In this document: piece after piece, positions 48,616 to 59,347 of the stretch
Layout of the letters: each line of letters begins with the position of its first letter
Numbering within the stretch: position 1 is the stretch's first letter
From: Latrodectus hesperus
Taxonomy: Eukaryota; Arthropoda; Arachnida; Araneae; Theridiidae
Direction of reading: 5' to 3'
DNA: 64,000 nucleotides
NCBI GenBank assembly: GCA_037975125.1
Contig: CM075850.1
Span: forward strand, 68,396,890-68,460,889
Program-made: the position numbers and the translations under genes
The notes under the pieces: model-generated
Told to the model about the DNA's origin: nothing
Database searches by the model: none
The model's input: the letters and a program-made list of their open reading frames with translations, nothing else

Positions 48616-51600
48616 TACTCTATCTACATCACTACAGTTATAAAAATAAGAAATAATCCACCCTTGTTTAAAATTTTGTTGAGAAGACCCAATGTATTAT
48701 AATTCCTTATGTATTATAATTCCTAACTATAAAGATTTGTTTTTATAAGGGACTATATATAATATGATAATATTCATCTTACTTCAAACTCATATTTTTA
48801 TCGTCATATACTTTAGAATAATTAATTGTATTGCCATTTTTTGTGTGGATGTAAGACTAAATATGCAATCAATTGGTGTTCTGATACTTGCTGTTACTTC
48901 AAAACCCCAGAAAAGTGCAGGTACCGGTTTATTTAGCTCTGGTGAACAAAAAGGGACTTAACACAATCGTTTGTGAAACTAATTCGTGAACCAAAAATTC
49001 AAGCATGAAACTTTGTGAAAAATTAAAACAGATAAAATAAAAATATAATAAATGTGAGCTGAGTTCATTACATTCATAAATTACGTTTCACTTTTAGAGT
49101 CCAAAATCAAGAAAAAGTGCTTTTCTAAAAAAATTTTCATTTTGGTTTTTGATGTATGAGTCCTTAAAGAAGGTAAATTTTTGATGATTTCAAGTAAACA
49201 TGATACAACAGCTCAATTACACATAAATACAATGTGTGAGATAGAAAGAATATGATTAACTGAATTTTGTATTACGTTTTAATATCATAATTTCAAACAC
49301 CTAAAAAATAAATAAAATATGATCATTGAGAATTAAAATATAATGAGAATTTTCTCTTTTCCAGAGAATGAATTTTCCTTTTTAACCTGTAAATAATACA
49401 TTTTCAATTTATTTGAAGGTTTATATCGAAGTTAGTTTTTAGTTTATCAATGAATCTGAATTACCCTTTTTTTCAATAATTTCAAATATATTTCCAAATA
49501 TATTTGAGAATTTTATTACCTCCAAATATATTTTGAAATATATTTTAAAAATGCATATAGCCATGTAAAATGTTAGAAATTAATAACTATAAACTAAGAG
49601 CCCTAAGAGAAAAAGCATTTCTTTCCTCGAAATAAATGTCAATGCAAATAAAAAATCTTCGACTTAGAAATTAATACCGAAAACGCTCTGAAATTATACT
49701 TATATTATCAGAAAAAAACAACTATCACTTTGGAATTTATTTCTCCAAAATTCATACAAAACGTTATTAATCTAGTAAGAATTTTTCAATCCAGGTGGCT
49801 TACACAAGTATTTAGAACTAAAACTCTTCAATAATAAAATAAAGCAAAGAAAATGCTTGCTTGATAATAAATCTGATGAGAAAATATGAACTGACACAGC
49901 AATCAAGCTCATTTCTTATTTTAGATTACTAATTTTAAAAAATATTGTAAATTCTCATTTCTAGTAAATTATAAATTCCATTGAATATTGATTATTTATT
50001 AACTATTTTAACTTTAATCAGTAAATGGAAAAAATTTATCAGTTAATATATTTCAAAAAAGGGTACTTTAAGAAATCTAAAAAAGATTCAGAAAATTAAA
50101 ATTACTTTGAGAACAGAGAGTATTTAATACGCCTAAGCTGAATAATTTAAATTATAGGTAAACTTCATTATAAGCCATTGAAACAAAATCAAATTAAATT
50201 ACTAAAATAGAATAAACAACTCATTGAAAGATGTTTCTTTTGAATTTAATTACTATTATAGTCACCAGGGCAGTGTGTTTATTAATTTTCCTCTCATTAG
50301 AGTAACATAGCAGTCTTTGAAAGGTCACATTCCAAAATGTGGCAGAATAAAATGCATAATTTTGAAATGAAGTGACGTCATATGAATCGTTACTGGTGTT
50401 AACAAACCTTGATACCAATAAAGAAACACGATAAATCAGTTCATATATGTTCTATTGATACGACGGCTTTTGTCTTATAAAACAATACCTAAGTTATACC
50501 TAAAATCATCGAAGTTATCAGTTTTTCCTGGTATTCAGTTTTCTGTCTGTCTTTTGTAAATAGATTTCGACTAATCCTGTTCTAAATTACATTTGATCAA
50601 TTTTCTAAGGAAACACAAAAATTTAAAACTATATTTAAGAGTGATCGAATTATTGATGACAAAATGGAGAAGATTGTATTATTTATCATTTTTACCATGT
50701 TACCAAATAAACGGCAACAATATTTTTACTTATGCACATGAACATCTTCATATGTGGAACAAAATTTTGATGTTTGGAATTCCGACTTTAGAGCAATCAA
50801 ACCAAGTCTATACTTCCTTGGGGAACATTTCATATTATTTATATAGTGTTTCAAAAAATGTCTTAGAAAATGTTTTTTTTTAATTACAATAGTGTTTCTA
50901 AATAGATATCTCAAAAAATAAAAATCATCCAGATAATTTTCTTTAAAATAGATAATTCATACCTTATCATAATTTAAATTTTGTATTTTTTGCTTTTTAT
51001 ATCTTTTAAAGTTTCATTTCCTCCTGAATTGAACATCAGTATCCCTCGTGAAGCAATCTGGAAACAATACAATTGAATTTATGTCGCATACCTAACAAAA
51101 TTTTGTCTTTATGAAGCTTATCTTAAGTTGAAAATTCAACACTTTGAAATTCTTTTTTTATTATTAAAAAGTTTTTCTTTTTATATAATATCATATTCAT
51201 GTATCTTTTAATTGTTACATATACATTGTTTACTTACCTCATGACAAAGTATTTCTTTATTTTTTAACTCTTTCTAAACCGAATTCGATAACAATTTGTC
51301 AAAGTGATTTTTGGCTTTCAACTATTTTTATTCTTCCTCTCAATTTATATAAACAAATTAGACCTTAAACTTATAGTATCAGAAATTTTATTAATAATAA
51401 AATAGAAAATAAAATAATTTAAATTCCAAATTCCTACAATTTTCGATGAACGCATTGTTACTTGTCAGAACTACATAAAAACAAACTTAAAATCTAGTCT
51501 GTAACAGTTTCAAACGTTTTCCTGTTTACAATAAAATCCTGTCTTAGTTATTTATCTTAATGTTCTCTTCTATTTTATAAAGTCAAATTTGTAACATGTT

Positions 51601-53289
51601 CAAAAGCTTTTACGAAACTAATAGTTATTACGATAATTATTCTTCTTGCGTGTCTAGCAATTTATTTTAAGTGTTTTTAAATTAAATATATGCTACATGA
51701 GATCCTCAAGAGAGAAGATATGTGAGCTGTAATTTGTTTAAGTTATACCATAACTTGACATCAATCAGGTAACACTTATATGAATACTTTTGTTGCAATG
51801 ATTAATAAAAATAAATGTGTCACTCACATTGAAAATATTTCTAAATGCACAGCAAATAGAAATAAATGCATTTCAAAACGGAATACGTTTATTATCTTGA
51901 AAATCCAGAAGATATTTTTAACATTTTCTTTCAATTTCTTAAAAAATTGGCCAAAGTTAGTAGCTAAAGTTTATTTAAGCAAAATTAAAAAAATTTATTG
52001 TAAATTCCTCTGGAGTTGCGAAAATATTCGCTATATTTATTTTTTTATCTTATGGAAATGCACTCGATATGAGAATAGCCAAAATATCCATTAATAAGAT
52101 ATACAAAGAGAAATTATAGCAACATAAAAGTATATAGCTTAAAATTTTAGACTAAAGAAATCCGATTTATCTGAACTGAGTGTGTTATGAATCCGAATTA
52201 AGGGAAATTAAAAATTCAGATTAGATTATGTGCCATGAAGATAGTTTTTTTTAATTTTTATTAGGTAGCACAAAAATTAAACGTTCGTTTTAATCATTAA
52301 AAACATTAACTGTCTTGCTTGCAATTAAAACATTTTATTACTTTTATGATGCAAAGATTTTTTATAATTCTTTATGTAAACACTCAAAAATACTATTATT
52401 ATTGAATTATAAATAATTTCATAAAAAAACTCACTCATTTTTTTCAATGTTTGAATTTTTATTTTTTTCTTGTTCCAGTAAATTTTTGTAGTCACAAATT
52501 ATTATATTTTTAGTTCTAACATCTTTGAAAATGCTATCAATTGTAAACTCTAAATATTGGCTTTATCTTTTAAACAAAATTTTAAATATAATAATGAAAT
52601 TCATTGCTCTGTAGAAATCTCCAGCTTATCAAGATATCAAAGCATTATGCTCTTCCAATTATCCCATTGTTTTCAAATTTTAAATTTTGACATCGAACCA
52701 GTGATAATCAAGTTATACTAAAATAATTAAGTGCATCCTTGAAAATTAATTTTTAAAAAATTTAAATTGTGTTCTAGTATTTTAAAACTAAAATATTCGA
52801 AGAAAATTACAGGCACTCAATAAAATACGATAGCTCCAAAATTAATGATTGAATTGTGAACTTCTTATCGTCCAACAATGAGTTATTGGATCATCACATT
52901 TAAATATATCGATACACATTTTCAAACATATCCAGACTGACATAATAGTGATGAACATGTATACTTCCTAATTGAATTATTTGGTTTATTATTGGCAATG
53001 TTGATATGGGTAAGCTTGTTCTGCTTTGGACCTTGCGCCATAAAACCCTTCCAACCAACCATTTGTAATCTTGAGATTCAAATGTTTTAATAACTTTGTT
53101 TTTCATTTAATTGATGAAAAAAAAGTTATTAAAACTAATCAACAAAAACATTGATTTTGATTTAGTTGATCAGTACGATGAAAAAAAAAGATATGAAGTG
53201 ACTAAAATGACTAACAAAAAACAAACAAAGCTTCTTTCTAGACTGTTGTTGTTATCGTATCCTACTTGATCGATACAGAGATCGATCAA
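48616..53289. other. AT-rich DNA with no supported feature
   Basis: Open frames at 50593-50883 and 51780-52094 are Ile/Lys/Asn/Phe-rich with no motif. A short inverted repeat (cttgatcgat/atcgatcaag) lies at about 53265-53290. No gene is supported. Confidence 0.5.
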
Positions 53290-53670
53290 GTCTATGAATT
53301 CATGTGGTCATGATGAAAGGTGTGAGATGCAGCTTCAGGAGGTTAAAGACCGAGAGGGTTCAAGCGTTGAAGTCAGATTTTTGACTCAAGTCTGCAAAGT
53401 CTTTGAGCTAATCAGTGGATAGGCCTTCAAAATTTAGAAGCAGGAACTAAGCTGGTGATCCCCAGAATTGTGGCCTGCCACCCCCAGAAGTGTTATTTCA
53501 CTTGGAAAACATTGCGACGATAACATTTTTACACGTTCCAGCTGCCATTAACGAACGTGACGGATCTTCAGTTTAGTTGGAATTCATACTCAATCTTCCA
53601 ATAGAGGGAACGCCCTAATTAACCAGGCAACCATGGCCTCCGTCTGGATGGTTATGTTATTAAATACCAC
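53290..53670. other. Unexplained GC-rich island
   Basis: About 380 bases are much richer in GC than the surroundings, with mixed sequence such as gtggcctgccacccccagaa. None of the six frames is open for long and no transposase, RT or RNA motif was recognised. It may be an old LTR, SINE or other non-coding repeat. Confidence 0.4.
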
Positions 53671-54257
53671 ATAAGTTTTATGTCTCTTACTATCAAAATG
53701 ATGCCAAAATTATCGTTAACTCGCGTATGGTTCGTGGCTTCTAAATCTTGACAATTACTTTTAAAGTGGTATCAAAAGACTTACCCAAGGATTTCACCAC
53801 ATGAAGTCTGGAATATACTAGATGATAAATCGTACCTCAAATGTTTTTTTATTTGTTTGTTCACAACTTTTTACGTTGCACTTCTACTTAATTTTGCTTG
53901 CATGTAATTTCGTTTCATATCCATTCACGAATATTTGATTGCAAGACAATATATTTTTTCCTCAGAAACGAAACATCTTCCTCGATTCTCCGTAAAATGG
54001 ATTGCCAACATTTCTTATAAAATATTTAAATTGAAAAAAGAATAATGTACTGTCAAGTGTTTTGTTTAAATCGACGTATAAAGGTAAAAATCTTAATAGT
54101 TGTCTTTCCTTTGGCTTCTTTTACCGGCTTTCTCACAGGGTTTGGTTGTTTACTTTGGAATGTTTCTTCGTATTACTAAAATATAGTAACTTTTGTATTT
54201 TTAAGTTGCCTAGCATTTTATTATTCGTGAACATCTGATATGTGATCCAAAGGTATA
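53671..54257. other. AT-rich DNA left of the hAT element
   Basis: No supported feature. Confidence 0.5.
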
Positions 54258-56200
54258 CCTTAAAACATGGGTGTCTAAACTATGACGGTTCGTGGGCCGC
54301 ATGGCAAAAAAAATTTTTTGCTGGGCCGCACATACAATATTTTTTCAAAAAATTGAAATAAAAATTAACTCTATGTAGTTTTATTAAAATTAACTTCTTT
54401 TTATTATAAATTTTTTTATTTTTAATTTGATATGTATAGGTACATATTTATTTTAAATTTGTAAAAGTTTCGTTTCATTTAGTTTGGATTTCATAAAGAT
54501 GGAAAAAATAATCAAATTAATGAGATGGATGAATTTGCTTTTGTCGAACAAGCGAATCGAGATCGGGTTCAATAGACGAGGTTGCAATTCTTAATGCATT
54601 TTCAAGATGTTTGGCGGTAATCTTTGTCCTATTTTTAATTTTTGTATGCTTCACTCTTGAAAATAATTGTTCACAAATATAGGTACTACCAAAAGCTGAA
54701 GACATTAATAAAGCATGATTGTGAAAATTAGGATATTTATCGCGGGGTAGGTAATCTTTATAAAACTCCAGTAAAGAAACATTTCCAAATTTTTCTTTCA
54801 GTTGAATGTCACTTTGCAGTTCAATGCATTCCATTTGAAGATTTGAAGGTAATTTATTTATTTCTAGAGAAAATGGAATAGACAATATGTTGAAATACTC
54901 TTCATTTTTTCGAAAATCTTGAAATCTACTTTCAAACTCTTGAATTAAATCAAAAATTAATGCAGCATATTTTGTGCAACTCACAGGTTTATGTGCAGCC
55001 AAAGTACTGAAATGCGTCAAATCTTTCACTTTTATTTGATTGTGCCAAAATTTCAACTTTCTTTCAAACGCTGTTATAGTTTGGAACATATTATTAATAA
55101 ATTGATTTTTTCCTTGAAGTCTCAAATATAAATCATTCAAATGCTCTGTTAAGTCTACTAAAAAAGCTAAATCTGAAACCCAATCTTCGTCTTCAAATTC
55201 AGTCACAGGTTTCCCTTTTGATTCCATAAATATTTTTATTTCAGTTCTTAAATCGTAAAATCTTTTGAGCATTTTCCCTTACTGAGCCATCTTACTTCTG
55301 TATAATAAATAACATCTGCAAATTCAGTGCCCATTACCTTGAGAAACTCTTGAAATTGTCTATGATTAAGTCCTTTTGCTCTTATAAAGTTAATGGTTTT
55401 TATACAACGCTTAACACACTTTCCATTTTTAAAATTTTTCCACACAAATTGCCCTGGTGTACAATACAATGATATGCCATCAAGATCGTATTGCCGGCAG
55501 CGACGGCTTCATTATTAACCATTTTAACGAGTCCCCCATTTTTACCAACCATGGCAGGTGCTCCATCGGTTATGATAGCTGATAAATTTTTCATAGATAA
55601 GGAAAACCTTTCCATCGTAGTTTTAAATGCATGGAATAAATCTACAGACTTGGTTGTGTCTTTTAACGATACTAAAGCAGCCATTTCTTCCGTGATATTA
55701 TAATGTTCAACGATTCCTCTTATAAAAATTTCCAACTGTGCCGTATCAGAAGCGTCAGTGCTTTCGTCCATGGCTAACGAATAAAATTTAAAATTAGTAC
55801 AATTGCTATTTAAAGACTTTTCAACTGCATTCCCCAACTCCTCAATTCTTGTGGCTATAGTTTGGTGTGATAACCTGATTTTAGAAAAATCCAACTTTTT
55901 TTCAGGGCAAATAAATTAAGTTTGCTACGCTTTCCATGCATTCTTTTATAAATTCGCCATCAATAAAAGGTTTTGATTTTTTTGCTATTAAATTTGCTAC
56001 GACATAACTTGTTTTTACAATGTCATTATTTTGAGTAGCTGCCTTTATAAAAAAATTTGTTCAGACGATATTCCTTTTTTAGTTCTGTGATTGTATCTTT
56101 ACGGCAAACGCGGAGATATACATCGTATTTTGTGGCATGCTTTTGACTATAATGTCGTTCAAACTGTAGTCTTTAAAAACTGGCACAACTTCCCTACATA

Positions 56201-57456
56201 CGAGGATCACTCTGAAATTTTTGAGATACAACTAAGTTTTTAAAGTTATAATTGCAAAATTTTAGGTGTGTTCAAAGTAGTCTCCTCCAGCATCAATGCA
56301 CTTTTGTAGACAAATTTTCCACAGATTAAATGCCTCAAGCCATTCCTTTCTTCGAATAGATGAAAAAATTCATTTATAGCCACATCAATCTCTTCTTTTG
56401 AATGAAAACGACGTCCACGTAAGTTCTTTTTTAGATTAAAGAATAACCAAAAGTCGCACATAGCTAGATCAGGTGAATACGGCGGCTGTTCGATCACTTT
56501 GCTTTTGTTTAAGAAACTCAGTTGTTAATCCGGCTGTATGGGAAGATATATTGTCATAGTGAAGCATTAGTCCCCTAACATTCAGTTCTTGTAGAATTTC
56601 TGGAAGACATTTAGTGGTATACCAGTTTGTTGTTACTGTCTTCTGTCCTTCCATCTTGATGGCTTTGACCAATCCCGTACTTCTGAAGAAAACGGCATAC
56701 ATCACTTTTTTCAGTGCGCGTTGTTTTTTCACCATTGTCGGCGTGGGATCATCTTCAAAGACCCATATTTTTTTCTTGACGTGTTGGAACGTCAAAAAAC
56801 GGTATATACGTTTCATCACCTGTTACAATTTTATAAATGATGCAGTGGCCACCATCATTCAGCATATTAAGAGTTTCTTTACTGATTCTGACACTCTCCT
56901 CTTTTTGATGCTCAGTTAGATTATGGGGAACCCAACGGCAAACTACTTTTTTCATATGTGATTCTTCATGAATGATTTTGTGTATGGCTGCGGATCCAAT
57001 GTTGAGTTCCTTTTGTATCATTTGAAAGGTACAGCAATTATCATCCATTAACATATTTCGTATGGCAGACACATTATCCGGGATTACTGCCGACGGTGGC
57101 CTTCCTGTGTGTTCTTCATCCTGAAGAAAATTGCGACCTCTTTTAAATTCTCTAAACCATCTGAATACCGTAGCACGAGCTGGAGATTCATCACCAAATG
57201 TTAATTGCAACCGTTGAACGCATTCTTCTTGATTTAATCCTGCTTTGAAATCGTAGAAAATCGTAGCGCGAAAATGTTCTCGCGTCAACTCCTTTTTCTC
57301 TTCTGCTTAAAATTTATTCCACGCTAAACAAGTTGAAGTCAGTCAGTAAAAAATCATCTTCTGTGTTAAAATACTTTGTACTTTAAAATTTAACCGTTAT
57401 TTTTATTTTGTAAATTCTCGTCTGCGCGTATCTCAAAAATTTCAGAGTAACCCTCG
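56201..57456 (-). mobile_element. Complete mariner inserted in hAT zinc finger
   Basis: The ends are CGAGGATCACTCTGAAATTT on the left and, as reverse complement, CGAGGGTTACTCTGAAATTT on the right; the match extends about 28 bases with two mismatches. TA flanks both sides (56199-56200, 57457-57458). Length 1256 bp is usual for mariner. Removing the element and one TA restores the hAT codon order Cys-Leu-Ile-Cys, with TA inside the Ile codon (ATA). It is therefore younger than the hAT. Confidence 0.95.
56246..57288 (-). pseudogene. Mariner transposase, SETMAR-like, two frameshifts
   Basis: Starts at ATG 57288 (MTREHFRATIFYDFKAGLNQ). The N-terminal HTH region includes VFRWFREFKRGR, then EEHTGRPPSAVIPDNVSAI and the linker RWVPHNLTEHQK. 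IVTGDETYIPFFD holds the first catalytic Asp. A frameshift near 56770 moves to the frame 56469-56819: WVFEDDPTPTMVKKQ, then VMYAVFFRSTGLV and LMLHYDNISSHTA (second Asp). Another near 56497 moves to the frame 56246-56497: PPYSPDLAMCDFWLF, third Asp 34 residues after the second (DD34D). The three catalytic acids are all kept, so only the two indels are obvious lesions. About 345 residues in all, the family's usual size. Confidence 0.93.
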
Positions 57457-57836
57457 TATTAAGCAAAGTGCTTTATATATAATTCTCCTCAATATAAAAG
57501 TATTTCTCTGTCCAGATTTTATTAAAAACTCTTTTTTCATCTTCAATTTTTCTTTTTTTAGGTTCTGATTGTTTTTTTAATGACATGGAGGCCATCTAAA
57601 AAAATTATATATTTTAATTTTATAAGCAAATATCCATAATGAATATGATTTATTCAGATCTTTTTAAAGAATTTGATGCAAAAATTAGGAAATCAAAATA
57701 CAATATATTGCATACAAATATTGTAATTCTTCAAAGAATATTAAATTTTTATGAGATTGTTTTACACGGTATTTTAACAAAATAGTAAAAATAAATATAT
57801 AAATTTTGAAATTTCAAAAATGAGTATGTAAATTTT

Positions 57837-58260
57837 TTAAATCAAAACTGAATACTGAAACTTGGACACAAGGCACCTACCGGTACAGTAATGGAAGTAA
57901 GGCAGATGGTGGATAGAAAAGTAGAACAAGGTGCCGGAACAGTCAGATTGTGTGGTGAGATGGATAATACTCTCGTAGAGGAAATAAAATATCTCTACTC
58001 CACTACTAGCTAATTTGATGGCTGGTAACGCTGAACGCTGAAAACTGATCGTGGATCTGTCAGGGATCCCTTTTATAGACTCGGAGAGCATGAAGAATTT
58101 TCTGGAACACCCCCAGCTGTAGCAGACACGCGATTGGGGCAAGTCGGTGAGTGACGTAGGAACTGGCACATGACTATGCGCCAAGATCACGCGCAGAACG
58201 GGATTCAGCGAGAAGAAGGCCAACGGGCCTGATCAATTTGGCGAACTTTTGCGAATGTTT
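57837..58260 (-). repeat. Probable solo LTR or LTR fragment in hAT arm
   Basis: This GC-rich block has a core promoter on the minus strand. TATAAAAGGG lies at 58077-58068 and an arthropod initiator-like TCAGTT at 58048-58043, 31 bases downstream, which is the normal TATA to start spacing. No transposase or RT code is present. The 128-residue frame through it (57837-58223) is probably an accidental reading. The combination suggests the U3-R-U5 of an LTR retrotransposon left as a solo LTR. TG/CA ends and a 4-6-bp target duplication were not resolved, so the identity is inferred. Confidence 0.5.
58043..58077 (-). promoter_or_regulatory. TATA box plus initiator, LTR-like core promoter
   Basis: On the minus strand TATAAAAGGG is followed 31 bases later by TCAGTT. 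It would direct transcription toward lower coordinates, the same direction as the hAT transposase gene that starts at 57595. Confidence 0.55.
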
Positions 58261-58333
58261 GATGGCCCCTTTTTCTGTGAGGGCTCCCTTTGGCCAAAAA
58301 TCAAAATACAAATAAATATACTGCATACAAATT

Positions 58334-59339
58334 TGATTGATAACCACTATTCGGGCGGTTTTCTGAGGTGATGTTCTCTCTTTTCTTGGCAACAATATAT
58401 GTTTTTGAAACTCATTTCCACAGACACCTTTGATACTATTTGTATGAAGGACTTGTTGGGCGTGAATCCTCATAATCAAATTTTTAATTTTTTAAAACAC
58501 ATCGGTTTTTATTGTCATATTTGATTCCTGTTTTTAACATCTTACCTATCATATACACTTGTTGATTTATCTTTGTTATCTGTGTCTACCCTTTCTTCAT
58601 TTATATTGTTATGCACGTACTGTGTTAAATATGAAATAGTTAAAAAATAAATAAAAGAAAATAAAATGTTTACACCTATGTTTGGCACAATTTGTCCCTT
58701 GAGTACCCAGTGTCATAAAGCCAAACAAACCAAACCACAGACACCTTCAAAATTATTTTCTACATGATATTGTGTGTGACTAAAAGCACTGGTGTATATG
58801 CTATAAGCACAGTTTCTTAGTTCTTATCTATTCTTTCTGATAACTTATTGCTTGGACTTCTCTCAATGCGGGGAGGTAGAAAGTAATATCAATTCAAGAT
58901 GACATTCTGACCGACCTTTTTCTTTCATGTTCTCAAAAGGTATTTCCGGAAGGGAGGAAGGGGGAATAAGGTCCATTAACAGTTCATTCTCTAGTTTCGA
59001 CCTCTGAAAACTTCAGGCCTTAATAGAACTGGCCACACAAGCTGTCTTTAACCCTTTCAATACCAAAGAGCCCAAACACCCGTACAGGCAAAATACCAAA
59101 AGCGCCCGGAAATGGCATGTTTATTTGCATGTTTGTTACCCACTACTTGCCATTGTATGCTGACAGTGGAAGGCGTGCCGAAAATCCATTGCTTTTTTTT
59201 TTATCTCCTTCCTGATCAATAGGGAGAATTTGAATAGTGATAAGAGTTGTCCAGGGAAGAACAATGCAGTGCAACACTGCATTGTACGAACCCTGGGCCA
59301 CATTTTAAAGGCTTTTGGGCTGCACTTTAGACAAGCATG
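58334..59339. other. Right arm of the hAT element, non-coding
   Basis: This part has no transposase code. It includes a GC-rich stretch (58870-59320) leading to the subterminal gggctgcactttagacaagc end. A patch around 59045-59110 reads like a separate short repeat (aaccctttcaataccaaaga) but no family is assigned. Confidence 0.5.
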
Positions 59340-59347
59340 CCTTAAAA

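Larger units (their letters stand above)
54517..57595 (-). pseudogene. hAT transposase (GTF2IRD2/ZBED-like), interrupted
   Basis: Start ATG at 57593-57595 (MASMSLKKQSEPKKRK), a Lys-rich head like GTF2IRD2/ZBED-type transposases. The BED zinc finger has its CLIC pair split by a mariner at 56201-57456; VVPVFKDYSL and RHYSQKHATKYDVYL follow. Then come SYVVANLIAKKSKPFIDGEF, CPEKKLDFSKIRLSHQTIAT, SLAMDESTDASDTAQL (first catalytic Asp), IITDGAPAMVGKNGG (second catalytic Asp), [12 protein letters not shown] and EVRWLSKGK. It ends in the hATC dimerisation region (SSAFGSTYICEQLFSRVKHT) and a stop just before 54517. Frameshifts lie near 57480, 56150, 55405 and 55272. The last 251 residues (54517-55272) are one intact frame. 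It is dead now, but conservation suggests fairly recent decay. Confidence 0.9.
57690..58333. repeat. Direct repeats bounding the LTR-like segment
   Basis: A 30-odd-base sequence starting aatcaaaatacaa and ending tgcatacaaat is at 57691-57720 and again at 58299-58333, with small differences in the AT-rich middle. The two copies bracket the higher-GC LTR-like block. They are too long for a retroviral-type target duplication, so a local duplication or a second flank of the hAT arm is likelier. Confidence 0.7.
54258..59347 (-). mobile_element. hAT element with 8-bp target duplication
   Basis: The element body runs 54266-59339. The left end starts CATGGGTGTCTAAA and the reverse complement of the right end starts CATGCTTGTCTAAA, matching the CAGGGGTGTCTAAA-type ends of this hAT group. 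Both ends are followed by GGCC-rich subterminal sequence (GTGGGCCGC, GTGGCCCAGGG). The 8-mer ccttaaaa flanks both sides exactly (54258-54265 and 59340-59347), the hallmark of hAT insertion. The 5074-bp span includes a nested 1256-bp mariner and a probable LTR fragment. The transposase gene lies in the left half on the minus strand. Confidence 0.9.

Noticed and set aside
48764..48961. 65-residue frame with a hydrophobic start, considered as a signal peptide gene
   Set aside because: The hydrophobic part is interrupted by charged residues, there is no convincing start context, and the donor-like gcaggtacc is unsupported.
50593..52094. Two open frames of about 100 residues (50593-50883 and 51780-52094)
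   Set aside because: Lys/Asn/Ile/Phe-rich with no motifs; typical chance frames in AT-rich DNA.
55491..55703. Plus-strand 70-residue open frame inside the hAT gene
   Set aside because: Antisense shadow of the hAT catalytic region.
56614..56919. Plus-strand open frame of 101 residues inside the mariner
   Set aside because: It is the antisense shadow of the mariner transposase.
57837..58223. 128-residue minus-strand open frame
   Set aside because: It spans a TATA-initiator promoter block; the frame is better explained as an open reading through LTR-like non-coding DNA.
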